A program made the position numbers and the translations under genes. Shown one piece after another: positions 1-8,781 of a stretch of DNA of 35,180 bases (position 1 is its first letter; each line of letters begins with the position of its first letter). Source of the DNA: Candidatus Uhrbacteria bacterium RIFOXYB12_FULL_58_10 (lineage in GTDB: Bacteria; Patescibacteriota; Patescibacteriia; UBA9934; GWF2-40-263); assembly GCA_943354165.1 (NCBI GenBank), contig CALRBH010000009.1, positions 1-35,180 on the forward strand, given 5' to 3'. A model generated the notes under the pieces. That model made no database searches, was not told where the DNA came from, and saw nothing but the letters and a program-made list of their open reading frames with translations.

Positions 1-2
1 GG

Positions 3-344
3 CTCGTGCTGTCGCTCGGGATCGCCGTGGATGCGAACGTGCTCATCTTTGAACGCATGAAGGACGAGTACCGCTCCGGCCGCGACTTCTCGCTCGCGAT
101 TGAGGAAGGGTTCCGCCGCGCCTGGGCGCCGATTCGGGACGGGCACATGACCACGTTCATCTCCGCCGCAGTACTGTACGCGTTCTCCTCGAGCTTCGTG
201 CGCGGGTTTGCGCTTACACTCGGCGTAGGTGTGGTGCTCTCGCTTTTCACGGCGATTACCGTGACGCGCACGTACGTCCGCGTCGCTGCCTCGTTTGAAA
301 CGCTCCGCAAGCCGGGTCTGTTCGCATTTAAGCGTAAGGTCTAG
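3..344 (+). CDS. secD: Protein translocase subunit SecD, C-terminal part (5' end outside window)
   Basis: Translation [24 protein letters not shown]... matches the SecD family; directly followed by secF; open at the left edge. Confidence 0.93.
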   Translation, partial: LVLSLGIAVDANVLIFERMKDEYRSGRDFSLAIEEGFRRAWAPIRDGHMTTFISAAVLYAFSSSFVRGFALTLGVGVVLSLFTAITVTRTYVRVAASFETLRKPGLFAFKRKV

Positions 345-350
345 TCCTAT

Positions 351-1268
351 ATGACACTCAACTTTGTCGCCAATCGCAAGATCTGGTTTGCCATTTCCGC
401 CGTCATGATCGCCGGCTCCATCGCCTCCTTGGCGATTTGGGGACTGCGGTTCGGCGTGGACTTTACGGGCGGATCGCTCATGGAACTCTCTTTTGGGGAG
501 GCACACTCCACTGCGGAAGTTTCTTCGGCGCTTACGGAAATCGGCTTCGGTTCTGCAACGGTGCAGTCAGCCGGAGAGCAGGGAGTTCTGATCCGCTTGC
601 CACCGCTCACGGAAGATGAACATCAGAAGATCCTCGCGTCCCTCAAGACGACGTTCTCGACGGATACTGCGCTTACGGAACAACGCTTCAATTCCGTCGG
701 TCCGGTCGTCGGAGCGGAATTGCGCAAGACGGCCATGACGGGCGTGTTGGTAACCTTGCTTCTCATCGGTCTTTACATCGCCTGGGCGTTTCGCAAGGTG
801 AATGATCCGGTGCCGGGGTGGAAGTACGCCGTGCTCGTGGTCGCCTGCGCCGCGCACGACGTGATCGTGCCGCTCGGCGCCTTCGCTGTCTTTGGGCATT
901 TCTACGGATGGGAAGTCGGTGCTGCGTTCGTGGCCGCCGCGCTCACCATTCTCGGGTATTCCATCAGCGATACCGTGGTGGTATTTGACCGTACGCGTGA
1001 AAATCTCCTGAAGGACCCTGGCGTTCCGTTTGCAGAGACGGTGGAAAGGAGTATCCGCGAGACGTTTATTCGTTCCGTAAATACGTCCGTCACCGTGCTG
1101 CTCGCGCTTTTCGCTATTTTCTTCTTCGGCGGGGAAACCACCAAGCCGTTCGCCCTCGCGCTCATCATCGGGATCGCGGTCGGAACGTATTCGTCCATCT
1201 TCTTCGCAAGCCCGGCGCTTGTGGCGTGGGACGATTGGGGGAAACGGAAGGGGAATGGAGGGCGGTAA
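351..1268 (+). CDS. secF: Protein translocase subunit SecF
   Basis: 305 aa; GVDFTGGSLMELSF, VGAELRKTA and SISDTVVVFDRTREN motifs; adjacent to secD. Confidence 0.95.
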   Translation: MTLNFVANRKIWFAISAVMIAGSIASLAIWGLRFGVDFTGGSLMELSFGEAHSTAEVSSALTEIGFGSATVQSAGEQGVLIRLPPLTEDEHQKILASLKTTFSTDTALTEQRFNSVGPVVGAELRKTAMTGVLVTLLLIGLYIAWAFRKVNDPVPGWKYAVLVVACAAHDVIVPLGAFAVFGHFYGWEVGAAFVAAALTILGYSISDTVVVFDRTRENLLKDPGVPFAETVERSIRETFIRSVNTSVTVLLALFAIFFFGGETTKPFALALIIGIAVGTYSSIFFASPALVAWDDWGKRKGNGGR

Positions 1269-1289
1269 GGGTGGTGAGGGTTGTAAGGG

Positions 1290-1320
1290 AAAAGATCGGG
1301 TCGACCGATCTTTTTCGTTT
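1290..1320 (+). terminator. Rho-independent terminator after secF
   Basis: aaagatcgg-gtcga-ccgatcttt followed by ttcgtttt; nested between complementary G-rich/C-rich arms. Confidence 0.7.
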
Positions 1321-1391
1321 TCCCCTTACCGCCCTTACAACCCTTATAGACCTAACCGCCCTAACCGCCATATGATATACTCGAGCGAGCT

Positions 1392-3026
1392 ATGTCTTGG
1401 ATAAATGAACTGTTGCAGCGGCCCATCGAAGAGACGTTATATACGCTCACGGTGATCTTTGGCTGGGTCTCCACCACGGCGGTGCTGGTGTCGGGATTTT
1501 TGAAGGTGTGGCAGAACCACCGGCAAGGACAGTTCGTCCAGACCATCAATAACGTCCTGCTTTCCATTTCCGTTCCGGGGAACACGGAGCAGACGCCTAA
1601 GGCCATCGAATCGCTGTTCGCGAACCTTTCGGGCTGCTATTCGAATTTCAACTGGAAGGAACGATGGGTCGTCGGCAAGGTGCAGCCCACATTTTCCTTC
1701 GAAATCGTTTCCATCGAGGGGTATACCCAGTTTCTCGTCCACACGCAGACTAAATTCCGCGACCTCATCGAGGCCGCCATTTACGCCCACTATCCTGAAG
1801 CGGAAATTTCCGAAGTGGAGGATTACGCCCATATTGCCCCGCACCATTTCCCGGACGACCAGTACGATGCCTGGGGCATGGAGATCACCCTCAAGAACGA
1901 CGAGTATCTTCCGATCCGCACGTACGTGGATTTCGAGGACAAGATCGCCGGCGAGTATAAGGATCCGCTCGGCCAGATCCTTGAAATGCTTGCCAAGATG
2001 CGTCCGGGCGAACACTTCTGGTTCCAGATTCTTGTTCAGGCTCGGGACAACGATTGGAAGAAGGCCGGCCTGAAGTACATCGACAAGTCGTACGGCGTTC
2101 CGGAGAAGCATTCCAAGAGTGCCGTCTCCACGGCCATCGAAGCCGCGTTGTGGCTTCCTAACGAAGTGGCGAAGCAGGCGTTTGACCTCGGTGTCCTCCC
2201 AGATGAACACGCGCAGGAACAGGATCCGTGGAAGGCGTTTAAGCTTACGCCGGTTCAGAAGGAACAGGCAGAAGGCGTTCTCGACAAGATGGGGAAGACG
2301 GGGCATGCCACAAAGCTGCGCATCGTCTATTTGGCGCGCAAGGAGGCGTATAATAAAGGCGGTCGTGCGGCGATGATCAAGGGTCTGTTGAGTCTGTATG
2401 CGCATCAGAACCTGAACGCGTTCGGTCCGCATTCGGCCTCGATTCCGAAGGATGATTATTTCTGGCAGAAATGGTCTTACACGGCAAAACAGTCCAGACT
2501 GGTGAATGCGTATGCCAAACGCTCATGGGGAACGGGAGCTACGCCTAAGGTTCTCAATACGGAAGAGCTTGCTACGCTTTGGCATTTTCCGGCTATCGGA
2601 GTGAAGGCGCCGCTCGTGCAGAAGGCCGAGGCCCGCCGCGGGGAACCGCCAACTGGCTTGCCGCTTGGGCTTGATAGTACGGATGATCTGGTGCCACCAC
2701 CGCCGCTTGCAATGGCTTCCATGAAGAGTCATCCGCCATCTGGTGGACATGGCGACCATGGGAGTAGAAAGGTGCTGATTCCATCACATCATCTCAGTGT
2801 GGAATCTATGTCAGAAGGTCCAGATGTTTCTTTGCCACCAATGGATCATAAGGTTCATGTCTACGAAGAAGAAGAAACAGAGGCTGGGCTTGATGCGGAT
2901 GATATTCCAGGACCACCGGCGGACATAGAACTCCCTGGCCCGCCATCCATGCGGATGCCTAAGTCTGCGCCTGTCATGGTTTCAGATGAGGCTGACGACG
3001 AGACGCCTCCGAACCTGCCCGTCTAG
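1392..3026 (+). CDS. Membrane-anchored protein upstream of a VirD4/TraG-like ATPase; N-terminal TM segment and disordered Pro/acidic tail
   Basis: 544-aa ORF; hydrophobic N-terminus; abuts the following ATPase gene. Confidence 0.8.
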   Translation: MSWINELLQRPIEETLYTLTVIFGWVSTTAVLVSGFLKVWQNHRQGQFVQTINNVLLSISVPGNTEQTPKAIESLFANLSGCYSNFNWKERWVVGKVQPTFSFEIVSIEGYTQFLVHTQTKFRDLIEAAIYAHYPEAEISEVEDYAHIAPHHFPDDQYDAWGMEITLKNDEYLPIRTYVDFEDKIAGEYKDPLGQILEMLAKMRPGEHFWFQILVQARDNDWKKAGLKYIDKSYGVPEKHSKSAVSTAIEAALWLPNEVAKQAFDLGVLPDEHAQEQDPWKAFKLTPVQKEQAEGVLDKMGKTGHATKLRIVYLARKEAYNKGGRAAMIKGLLSLYAHQNLNAFGPHSASIPKDDYFWQKWSYTAKQSRLVNAYAKRSWGTGATPKVLNTEELATLWHFPAIGVKAPLVQKAEARRGEPPTGLPLGLDSTDDLVPPPPLAMASMKSHPPSGGHGDHGSRKVLIPSHHLSVESMSEGPDVSLPPMDHKVHVYEEEETEAGLDADDIPGPPADIELPGPPSMRMPKSAPVMVSDEADDETPPNLPV

Positions 3027-3027
3027 T

Positions 3028-4827
3028 ATGTCCGCTTACGACCACGAACACGAACAAGAGATTACGTACTTCGGTCGTACCAACTTCCGCAATCAACTGC
3101 GGAAATTTGGTATTAAACAGGATGACCGTCGTCGGCATACGTACGTGATCGGAAAAACCGGCATGGGAAAGACCGTGCTTCTGGAAAACATGATGCTGTC
3201 CGACATCTATGCGGGGCACGGCGCGTGTTATGTGGATCCGCACGGGGACACCGCCGAGCGCCTCATCGACTTCATTCCAAGTTGGAGAATAAATGACGTC
3301 GTATATTTCAACCCGGCTGATCTTGAATTTCCGATGGGGTTCAATATTCTTGAAGCCGTGGACGAACGTCACAAGCACCTGGTTGCGTCTGGGATGATGG
3401 GTGTCTTCAAGAAGATTTGGGTGGACCTGTGGAGTGCGCGCATGGAGTACATTTTGAACAACACTATTTTGGCGCTGCTCGACAATCCAGGATCCACGCT
3501 GCTCGGGATCAACCGCATGTTGTCGGATGCGGACTTCCGGAAAAACATCATTAGCAACGTGAAGGATCCGATCGTCAAGCAGTTTTGGCTGGTTGAGTTC
3601 GCGAGCTATAACGAAAAGTACGCGCAGGAGGCCGTGGCGCCGATCCAAAACAAGATCGGTCAGTTCTTGTCGGCGAGCATCATCCGCAACATCGTGGCGC
3701 AGGTGAACTCCACCTTCGATATCCGCAAGCTCATGGATGAAGGAAAGATTTTCATCGTGAACCTCTCCAAGGGCCGCATCGGGGAAGACAGCTCGCGTCT
3801 ACTTGGAGGGATGCTCATTACGAAAATTCAGCTTGCCGCCATGGAACGCGTGGATATGGCGGAAGCGGATCGCAAGGACTTTTACCTGTACGTGGACGAG
3901 TTCCAGAACTTCGCCGTCGATTCCTTTGCGGGCATTTTGTCCGAGGCACGCAAGTATCGACTTTGTCTGACGATCGCCCACCAGTACGTCGCACAGCTTT
4001 CCGACGAGGTGCGCGAGGCCGTGTTCGGAAACGTCGGGACGATCATTTCGTTCCGTGTGGGCGCACCGGACGGGGAATTCATGGAAAAGGAATTCACGCC
4101 ACGATTTCTCGTCGAAGACATCATTAACCTGCCGAAGTACAACGTGTACTTGAAATTACTCATCGATGGCGTTACGAGCCAGCCGTTCTCCGCGTTGACG
4201 CTGCCACCAATCGCCAAACGCACGCACAGCACGGATAAAGTAATCCGCGTCTGCCATGAGCGTTACAGCGTACCGCGCGCAAACATCGAAGATAAAGTGA
4301 TGAAGTGGAGCGGCATGGAGGGTGTGTCCGATGAACAGCTTTACGAAAAGGCGGCGGAACGGAAGTCGGCGGCCAAGGGATCCAAGAAGCCGCAACACAA
4401 GTACAACTGTACGCGCTGTACTAATGAAATCATTTTACCAGTTGAACTCGATAGGAGTCGTCCGATCTATTGCGAATCCTGCATTGAAATTGTTCGCGCG
4501 GAACGGAAGTCAGGGAAGGTGACGCCTGTTGTGCCACCGGTTGTTTCGTTGGTGCCAGCCGTATCGACTCCACCGATAAAACCGATGGTCGCAGCAATGC
4601 CCGCACTTAAACCAGCGATGCCAAAGCCGGCCATGAAGCCGACACCAAAACCGATGTCTCCAGCTAAACCCGTTCCTCCATCAGCACCTGCCGGCGAAGC
4701 GTTTGGCGGCCGGCCACGGATCGTGAAGGAAGAGACACCCAAGCACGTCGAGCATCTTGCCCCTGAATCCATCGCGCCGTCCGGTCCCATCGTTCTAAAG
4801 CCAAACGAGGAGATTCGATTCGATTAA
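3028..4827 (+). CDS. Type IV secretion coupling-protein-like (VirD4/TraG/TrwB) ATPase with C-terminal zinc ribbon and Pro-rich tail
   Basis: Walker A VIGKTGMGKT; YVDPHGDTAERLI; FYLYVDEFQNFA; CTRC...CESC; start chosen at 3028 after the upstream stop. Confidence 0.85.
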   Translation: MSAYDHEHEQEITYFGRTNFRNQLRKFGIKQDDRRRHTYVIGKTGMGKTVLLENMMLSDIYAGHGACYVDPHGDTAERLIDFIPSWRINDVVYFNPADLEFPMGFNILEAVDERHKHLVASGMMGVFKKIWVDLWSARMEYILNNTILALLDNPGSTLLGINRMLSDADFRKNIISNVKDPIVKQFWLVEFASYNEKYAQEAVAPIQNKIGQFLSASIIRNIVAQVNSTFDIRKLMDEGKIFIVNLSKGRIGEDSSRLLGGMLITKIQLAAMERVDMAEADRKDFYLYVDEFQNFAVDSFAGILSEARKYRLCLTIAHQYVAQLSDEVREAVFGNVGTIISFRVGAPDGEFMEKEFTPRFLVEDIINLPKYNVYLKLLIDGVTSQPFSALTLPPIAKRTHSTDKVIRVCHERYSVPRANIEDKVMKWSGMEGVSDEQLYEKAAERKSAAKGSKKPQHKYNCTRCTNEIILPVELDRSRPIYCESCIEIVRAERKSGKVTPVVPPVVSLVPAVSTPPIKPMVAAMPALKPAMPKPAMKPTPKPMSPAKPVPPSAPAGEAFGGRPRIVKEETPKHVEHLAPESIAPSGPIVLKPNEEIRFD

Positions 4828-4832
4828 GACGT

Positions 4833-5615
4833 ATGACCATCCTTCAAGCCGCTGTTCTCGGGATCGTACAGGGAATGACGGAGTTTCTTCCGGTTTCAAG
4901 CTCCGGTCACCTTATCCTCGTCCCTGCCTTGTTTGGATGGTCGGAGCATCCCGTGGCGTTTAACGCGGCGATTCATCTTGGGACGCTACTCGCCGTGTTC
5001 ATCGCCTTGCGCGAGGACATTGTGCGGATCCTGCGAGGACTTTTTAAAAATGACGAGTGGGGGAAGCTGGGTTGGATGATCGCGATTGCCACGATCCCCA
5101 CGCTGTTCGTTGGTTTTCTGATTAGTGAAGTGCTGACCATTGATTTCAACACTCCAGAAATCATTGCAGGCACGCTCGCATTCTGGGGCGTTGCTCTCTA
5201 TCTTGTCGATCGATATTCCGCCACGACCGTGCAAGACATGCGTGCGACCGGTTGGCGGCGCGTGATCATCATCGGATGTGCGCAGGTTCTCTCGCTCATT
5301 CCCGGAACGTCAAGAAGCGGTGTGACAATTACGGCCGGACGCGCGCTTGGGCTTTCCCGCGAAACCGCGGCGCGATTCTCCTTCCTCCTTGGCATCCCAG
5401 CGATCACGGCTGCGGGATTCCTTTCGATGGCGCAGATTTACAAAGGCTCGGCGCCGGTTGAGACGCTTCCGCTCATGGTCGGCATCGCCGCATCATTCGC
5501 TTCCGGACTTTTTGCGATCTGCATGCTTCTGAAGCTGATGAAATCGACTTCGTACGCCCCGTTTGCGGTCTATCGCATCCTTCTTGCCATGGTGGTCGTA
5601 ACTGTGCTTCTCTAG
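4833..5615 (+). CDS. uppP: Undecaprenyl-diphosphatase (BacA/UppP family)
   Basis: GIVQGMTEFLPVSSSGHLILV and SLIPGTSRSGVTITAGRALGLSRETAARFSFLLGIPAI motifs. Confidence 0.95.
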   Translation: MTILQAAVLGIVQGMTEFLPVSSSGHLILVPALFGWSEHPVAFNAAIHLGTLLAVFIALREDIVRILRGLFKNDEWGKLGWMIAIATIPTLFVGFLISEVLTIDFNTPEIIAGTLAFWGVALYLVDRYSATTVQDMRATGWRRVIIIGCAQVLSLIPGTSRSGVTITAGRALGLSRETAARFSFLLGIPAITAAGFLSMAQIYKGSAPVETLPLMVGIAASFASGLFAICMLLKLMKSTSYAPFAVYRILLAMVVVTVLL

Positions 5616-5634
5616 AAGTAATCAACGTCTACAC

Positions 5635-6454
5635 ATGAAATATTTACTCTCTTTGCGGCGTTCGCAGCCGCGGGAAGGATCACCCAAGCTCCACTTACGG
5701 TTTCAGATATATTTAATGCAGATAATACTCTTACGGTAGAATAGGGCAGCGTGGCAGTTTCGCGGGCAGAAGGGACGAAAGAAACCGTCACGACCGCTAC
5801 GACCGTCGCTCCTGGAGACAATCTTACGGTTTCCAATGACGGATTCGCATCGATTCAGTGGTTCGATGATTCCGTGAGTCGGTTGAAAGCCGGAACCATC
5901 ATTCGCATAACGGCGACCGATTACAATCCGGACGACATCAGCCAGACCAAGGTAAACTTTGAAGTTGTGACCGGAACCGTGTGGTCTAAAGTGATGGATC
6001 TCGTGAATGGAGAGTCCTCGTTCTCTGCACAAGGTGGAGGCGTGGTCTCTGTCGTTCGCGGAACGGTTTTTAACATGACTATTACGACCGATGCGGTGCT
6101 TGTTGATGCCATTGAACACGCAACGTTTGTAAAGATGGAAGGCGAGGAAACCCGTGATATCGCCCAGGGGGAAAGCGCCTAGCTTCCTCCAAAAAACCAT
6201 CCAGAACGGAAACTCGGCATGAAGGCGATGCGTTTGTCTTCGACCTTAAAAGCGAAGGTAGATTCTGCCTGGTTCAAGAGTAATGGCGCGGAAGATACGC
6301 GTGATGCCGGAAGGATTCGTGAAAAGTTCCTTCCGCGCATGGAAGCGTTAGAGAAGAGTGCAAATCCGGATGTTCGTTTGAAATTATTGCTTCTGAAACG
6401 GATCGGCGAAGAATTTATCATGGAGGCGCCTAAAGATTTCTCCTGCTCCCCTTG
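5635..6454 (+). pseudogene. FecR-domain protein, disrupted (frameshift in signal peptide and two in-frame TAG codons)
   Basis: MKYLLS shifts to LFAAFAAAGRITQAPLTVSDIFNADNTLTVE*GSVAVSRAEGTKETVTTATTVAPGDNLTVSNDGFASIQWFDDSVSRL...QGESA*LPPKNHPERKLGMKAM...; coding character continues in the same frame across both TAGs. Confidence 0.7.
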
Positions 6455-6485
6455 AAATCAAGACGATTTCACCTACGCGTTAATT

Positions 6486-7390
6486 ATGGCAACTCTTGGC
6501 CTGTTTCGCCGCCTGAACCGCCGTGCACGACGTGTCGCGGCGTTTTGGCTGCTTGCGAGCCTTATATTCGGCAGCCTTCTTGCGGGTGCGGCTTACACCG
6601 GACGGCTTGCTTCGCTCAACCAGACGCTTTCGAATTATCTTTACGTTCGCCCAGGAGCCGTTCCTCCGGGGAACGTGGTGATCGTCGCGATGGATGACAA
6701 AACGCTTGATGCGCGTCCGACGTCCGAGCTTGGGACGCTCCGTTTGCCCAAGGCTGATTATGCCCGCGTGATTTCGGCGGTTCGATCAGCCGGTGCGGCG
6801 GCTATTGGTGTAGACATCATCCTCTCCGAATCTTCCGATCCGGCGGACGTCGCTGCCTTGCAGGACGTGCTTGCGGCGGTGGACGATACGGTGCTTGCCG
6901 CACGTCCGGGGGATTCGGCAATCGCAGCTCTTTTGCCACTGAAGGCGCTAGGGGCTTCGCGGATCGGAAGCGTACTGTTTGCTCCGAACATTGATGGTGT
7001 CGTGCGCCGGGAGCGTCTCATGTTTTCTGACGAAAATGTGCGCCTTGCGTTTCCTCTCGCCGTACTCGACGCGTATTTCGCCCAACCATCAAATCCGGAC
7101 CGTCGTGAAGGGGAAGAATAAGCATGTGCGGATTTTTGAGCTGCTTGGCGAACGCGGAACGCTGAGCAAATCGTCACGCAAGACGGTCGTATCCTTATAA
7201 GGAAGGGCTCGAGGCGTACCGGGCGGCCCGGTTCGAGGACGCGGAGCGATTCTTCCTGGAAGCGCTGCGGATTACGCCAGATGACGGGTCGTCAACGGTG
7301 TTTTTGGATCGATGCGCCTCGCTGCGCGCGCAGGGGATTGTTACGGGTTGGGACGAGGTGTATCGTGCCAAGGAGAATAGGATAGATTGA
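6486..7390 (+). pseudogene. CHASE2-class III adenylate/guanylate cyclase remnant with the catalytic domain deleted
   Basis: CHASE2-like N-terminus (6486-7121) joins out of frame to cyclase C-terminal tail-like VKGKNKHVRIFELLGERGTL, then in another frame the TPR-like tail YKEGLEAYRAARFEDAERFFLEALRITPDDGSSTVFLDRCASLRAQ. Confidence 0.7.
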
Positions 7391-7465
7391 CATTCTCCCC
7401 GGATTTCGTTACCTTCCAATGGTTCCATTTCGGAACTATTGCGCTACCTGCGCATTGAGGTTCGT

Positions 7466-7984
7466 ATGACCCAGCCAGATGTTCCTTCCTCGCCCGCTCA
7501 AGTACCTGGCACAGACGTCCCATCTCCTCCGTCGCAGTCGACTGTGAAGATGAGCGTCGCTGTGAACCAGCCGCCAGTGATCCAGTTCACGCGTGGCCAA
7601 CTCAGCTTCGGCCTCTTCATATTCGTGGGGACGATTGCGCTCCTGGCGTTGGGGTTCTGGAACAAGGTCGAAGCGTTTCGGCCCGCGCCTGAGGTGCGCA
7701 TCGAGCGCGTCCTCATGATCTCGGATGACGAGTGTTCCATCATTATGGGCGACTTCGACTCGCTCTGCGCCGCGTACACGGAGCTCAGGGCTGATCTTAA
7801 GAAAGAGCAGGCCGAAGTTCTATACCTGCGTATGGAGAACATAATGGCGCTGGCCGAATTGCGCCGGCATAAGATCGCGTTCCCTTCGTTCTATCAGGAG
7901 CCGATGCAGTTCCGCGTGCTCCACGAGCCGATGGATATGGACACGGCCGAGACGATCTTTGACCTGAAGGGAGGTACGCAGTAA
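7466..7984 (+). CDS. Hypothetical single-TM protein
   Basis: ORF with one TM segment (LSFGLFIFVGTIALLALGFW) and coiled-coil-like C-terminus. Confidence 0.6.
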   Translation: MTQPDVPSSPAQVPGTDVPSPPSQSTVKMSVAVNQPPVIQFTRGQLSFGLFIFVGTIALLALGFWNKVEAFRPAPEVRIERVLMISDDECSIIMGDFDSLCAAYTELRADLKKEQAEVLYLRMENIMALAELRRHKIAFPSFYQEPMQFRVLHEPMDMDTAETIFDLKGGTQ

Positions 7985-8018
7985 AATATCGGCACTCAAC
8001 CCGCATCTGGAGTGCCTC

Positions 8019-8267
8019 ATGATCGTGACTTCGTTCCTTTCTCCACCCAACACCATCACCATTTCACCCGGCCCAACGAACGCCGTGCCCATGCCTCGTG
8101 TGCCGCCGCGTTCCATCTGCGAGGGAAGCTGGCGTCCTCCGCAGGAAGCCGAATGCGACCGACTCGCGCGGATCACCGGAGAGCCCTGGTGGAAGTTCCG
8201 CCAGCCTGGCACCGGCAAGGGTGTCAGCAAGGTCGTTCGCGTCATGCGAGCCAACGCCCGGCGATAG
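8019..8267 (+). CDS. Small hypothetical protein (82 aa)
   Basis: ORF followed about 20 nt later by an intrinsic terminator; no recognisable family. Confidence 0.4.
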   Translation: MIVTSFLSPPNTITISPGPTNAVPMPRVPPRSICEGSWRPPQEAECDRLARITGEPWWKFRQPGTGKGVSKVVRVMRANARR

Positions 8268-8289
8268 CCCAGCTGCTGCAGCGTTCAAT

Positions 8290-8320
8290 AGCCCTCGGTT
8301 CTACGAGGGCTCTTCTTTTT
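8290..8320 (+). terminator. Rho-independent terminator
   Basis: agccctcg-gttcta-cgagggct followed by cttcttttt. Confidence 0.8.
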
Positions 8321-8410
8321 CTGTGAGCCCGCACCCATTGACATTTTGGCTGAACTCACCAGACTCCGGCCACCCATGGGTTCAGGAACCCATCATAACA
8401 AGGAGAAAAC

Positions 8411-8770
8411 ATGGGTCGTTTGAGTGTGTTCATTCCCATTGTCGCGCTGGCAAGCCTCACGGCTGCCTGTCCGACACCAACCGTCAACAACATCACCAAC
8501 GTCGCCGCGCCGGAGGATCCTCCTCCGGACGACGACACGCCGCCACCCGCCGAGGTGGTCTGTGAGCCACGCCTGCAACCGGGCACGGCCGACCTCACCG
8601 GGTCGACCGCCTGGTCCATGGACGAGCTCAAGACCACGTCCACCCTGGGCGCCCCTGCGCTTCTGCGCACGGTCGCGAACAGCCCTAGCCGGCTCACAAG
8701 AGCCACCTCGACGATAGCGGTCTCCCTCGAGACCGCTTTTTCTATTGAAAAAATGGCTGGATATTGCTAG
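8411..8770 (+). CDS. Small putative lipoprotein; 3' end uncertain
   Basis: Signal peptide with lipobox-like LTAAC; an intrinsic terminator lies inside the 3' end of the ORF, so the true stop may differ. Confidence 0.45.
   Translation: MGRLSVFIPIVALASLTAACPTPTVNNITNVAAPEDPPPDDDTPPPAEVVCEPRLQPGTADLTGSTAWSMDELKTTSTLGAPALLRTVANSPSRLTRATSTIAVSLETAFSIEKMAGYC
8714..8740 (+). terminator. Rho-independent terminator
   Basis: tagcggtctc-cctc-gagaccgct followed by ttttct. Confidence 0.75.
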
Positions 8771-8781
8771 GATCTTTCGTT

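Noticed and set aside
1437-2432. 331-aa minus-strand ORF
   Set aside because: Antisense shadow of the 1392-3026 gene; no recognisable domains or SD, and the plus-strand frame has the better coding character and context.
6180-6182. Genome-wide amber (TAG) recoding
   Set aside because: TAG is the natural terminator of secD, uppP and other intact genes here; in-frame TAGs are confined to the decayed FecR gene.
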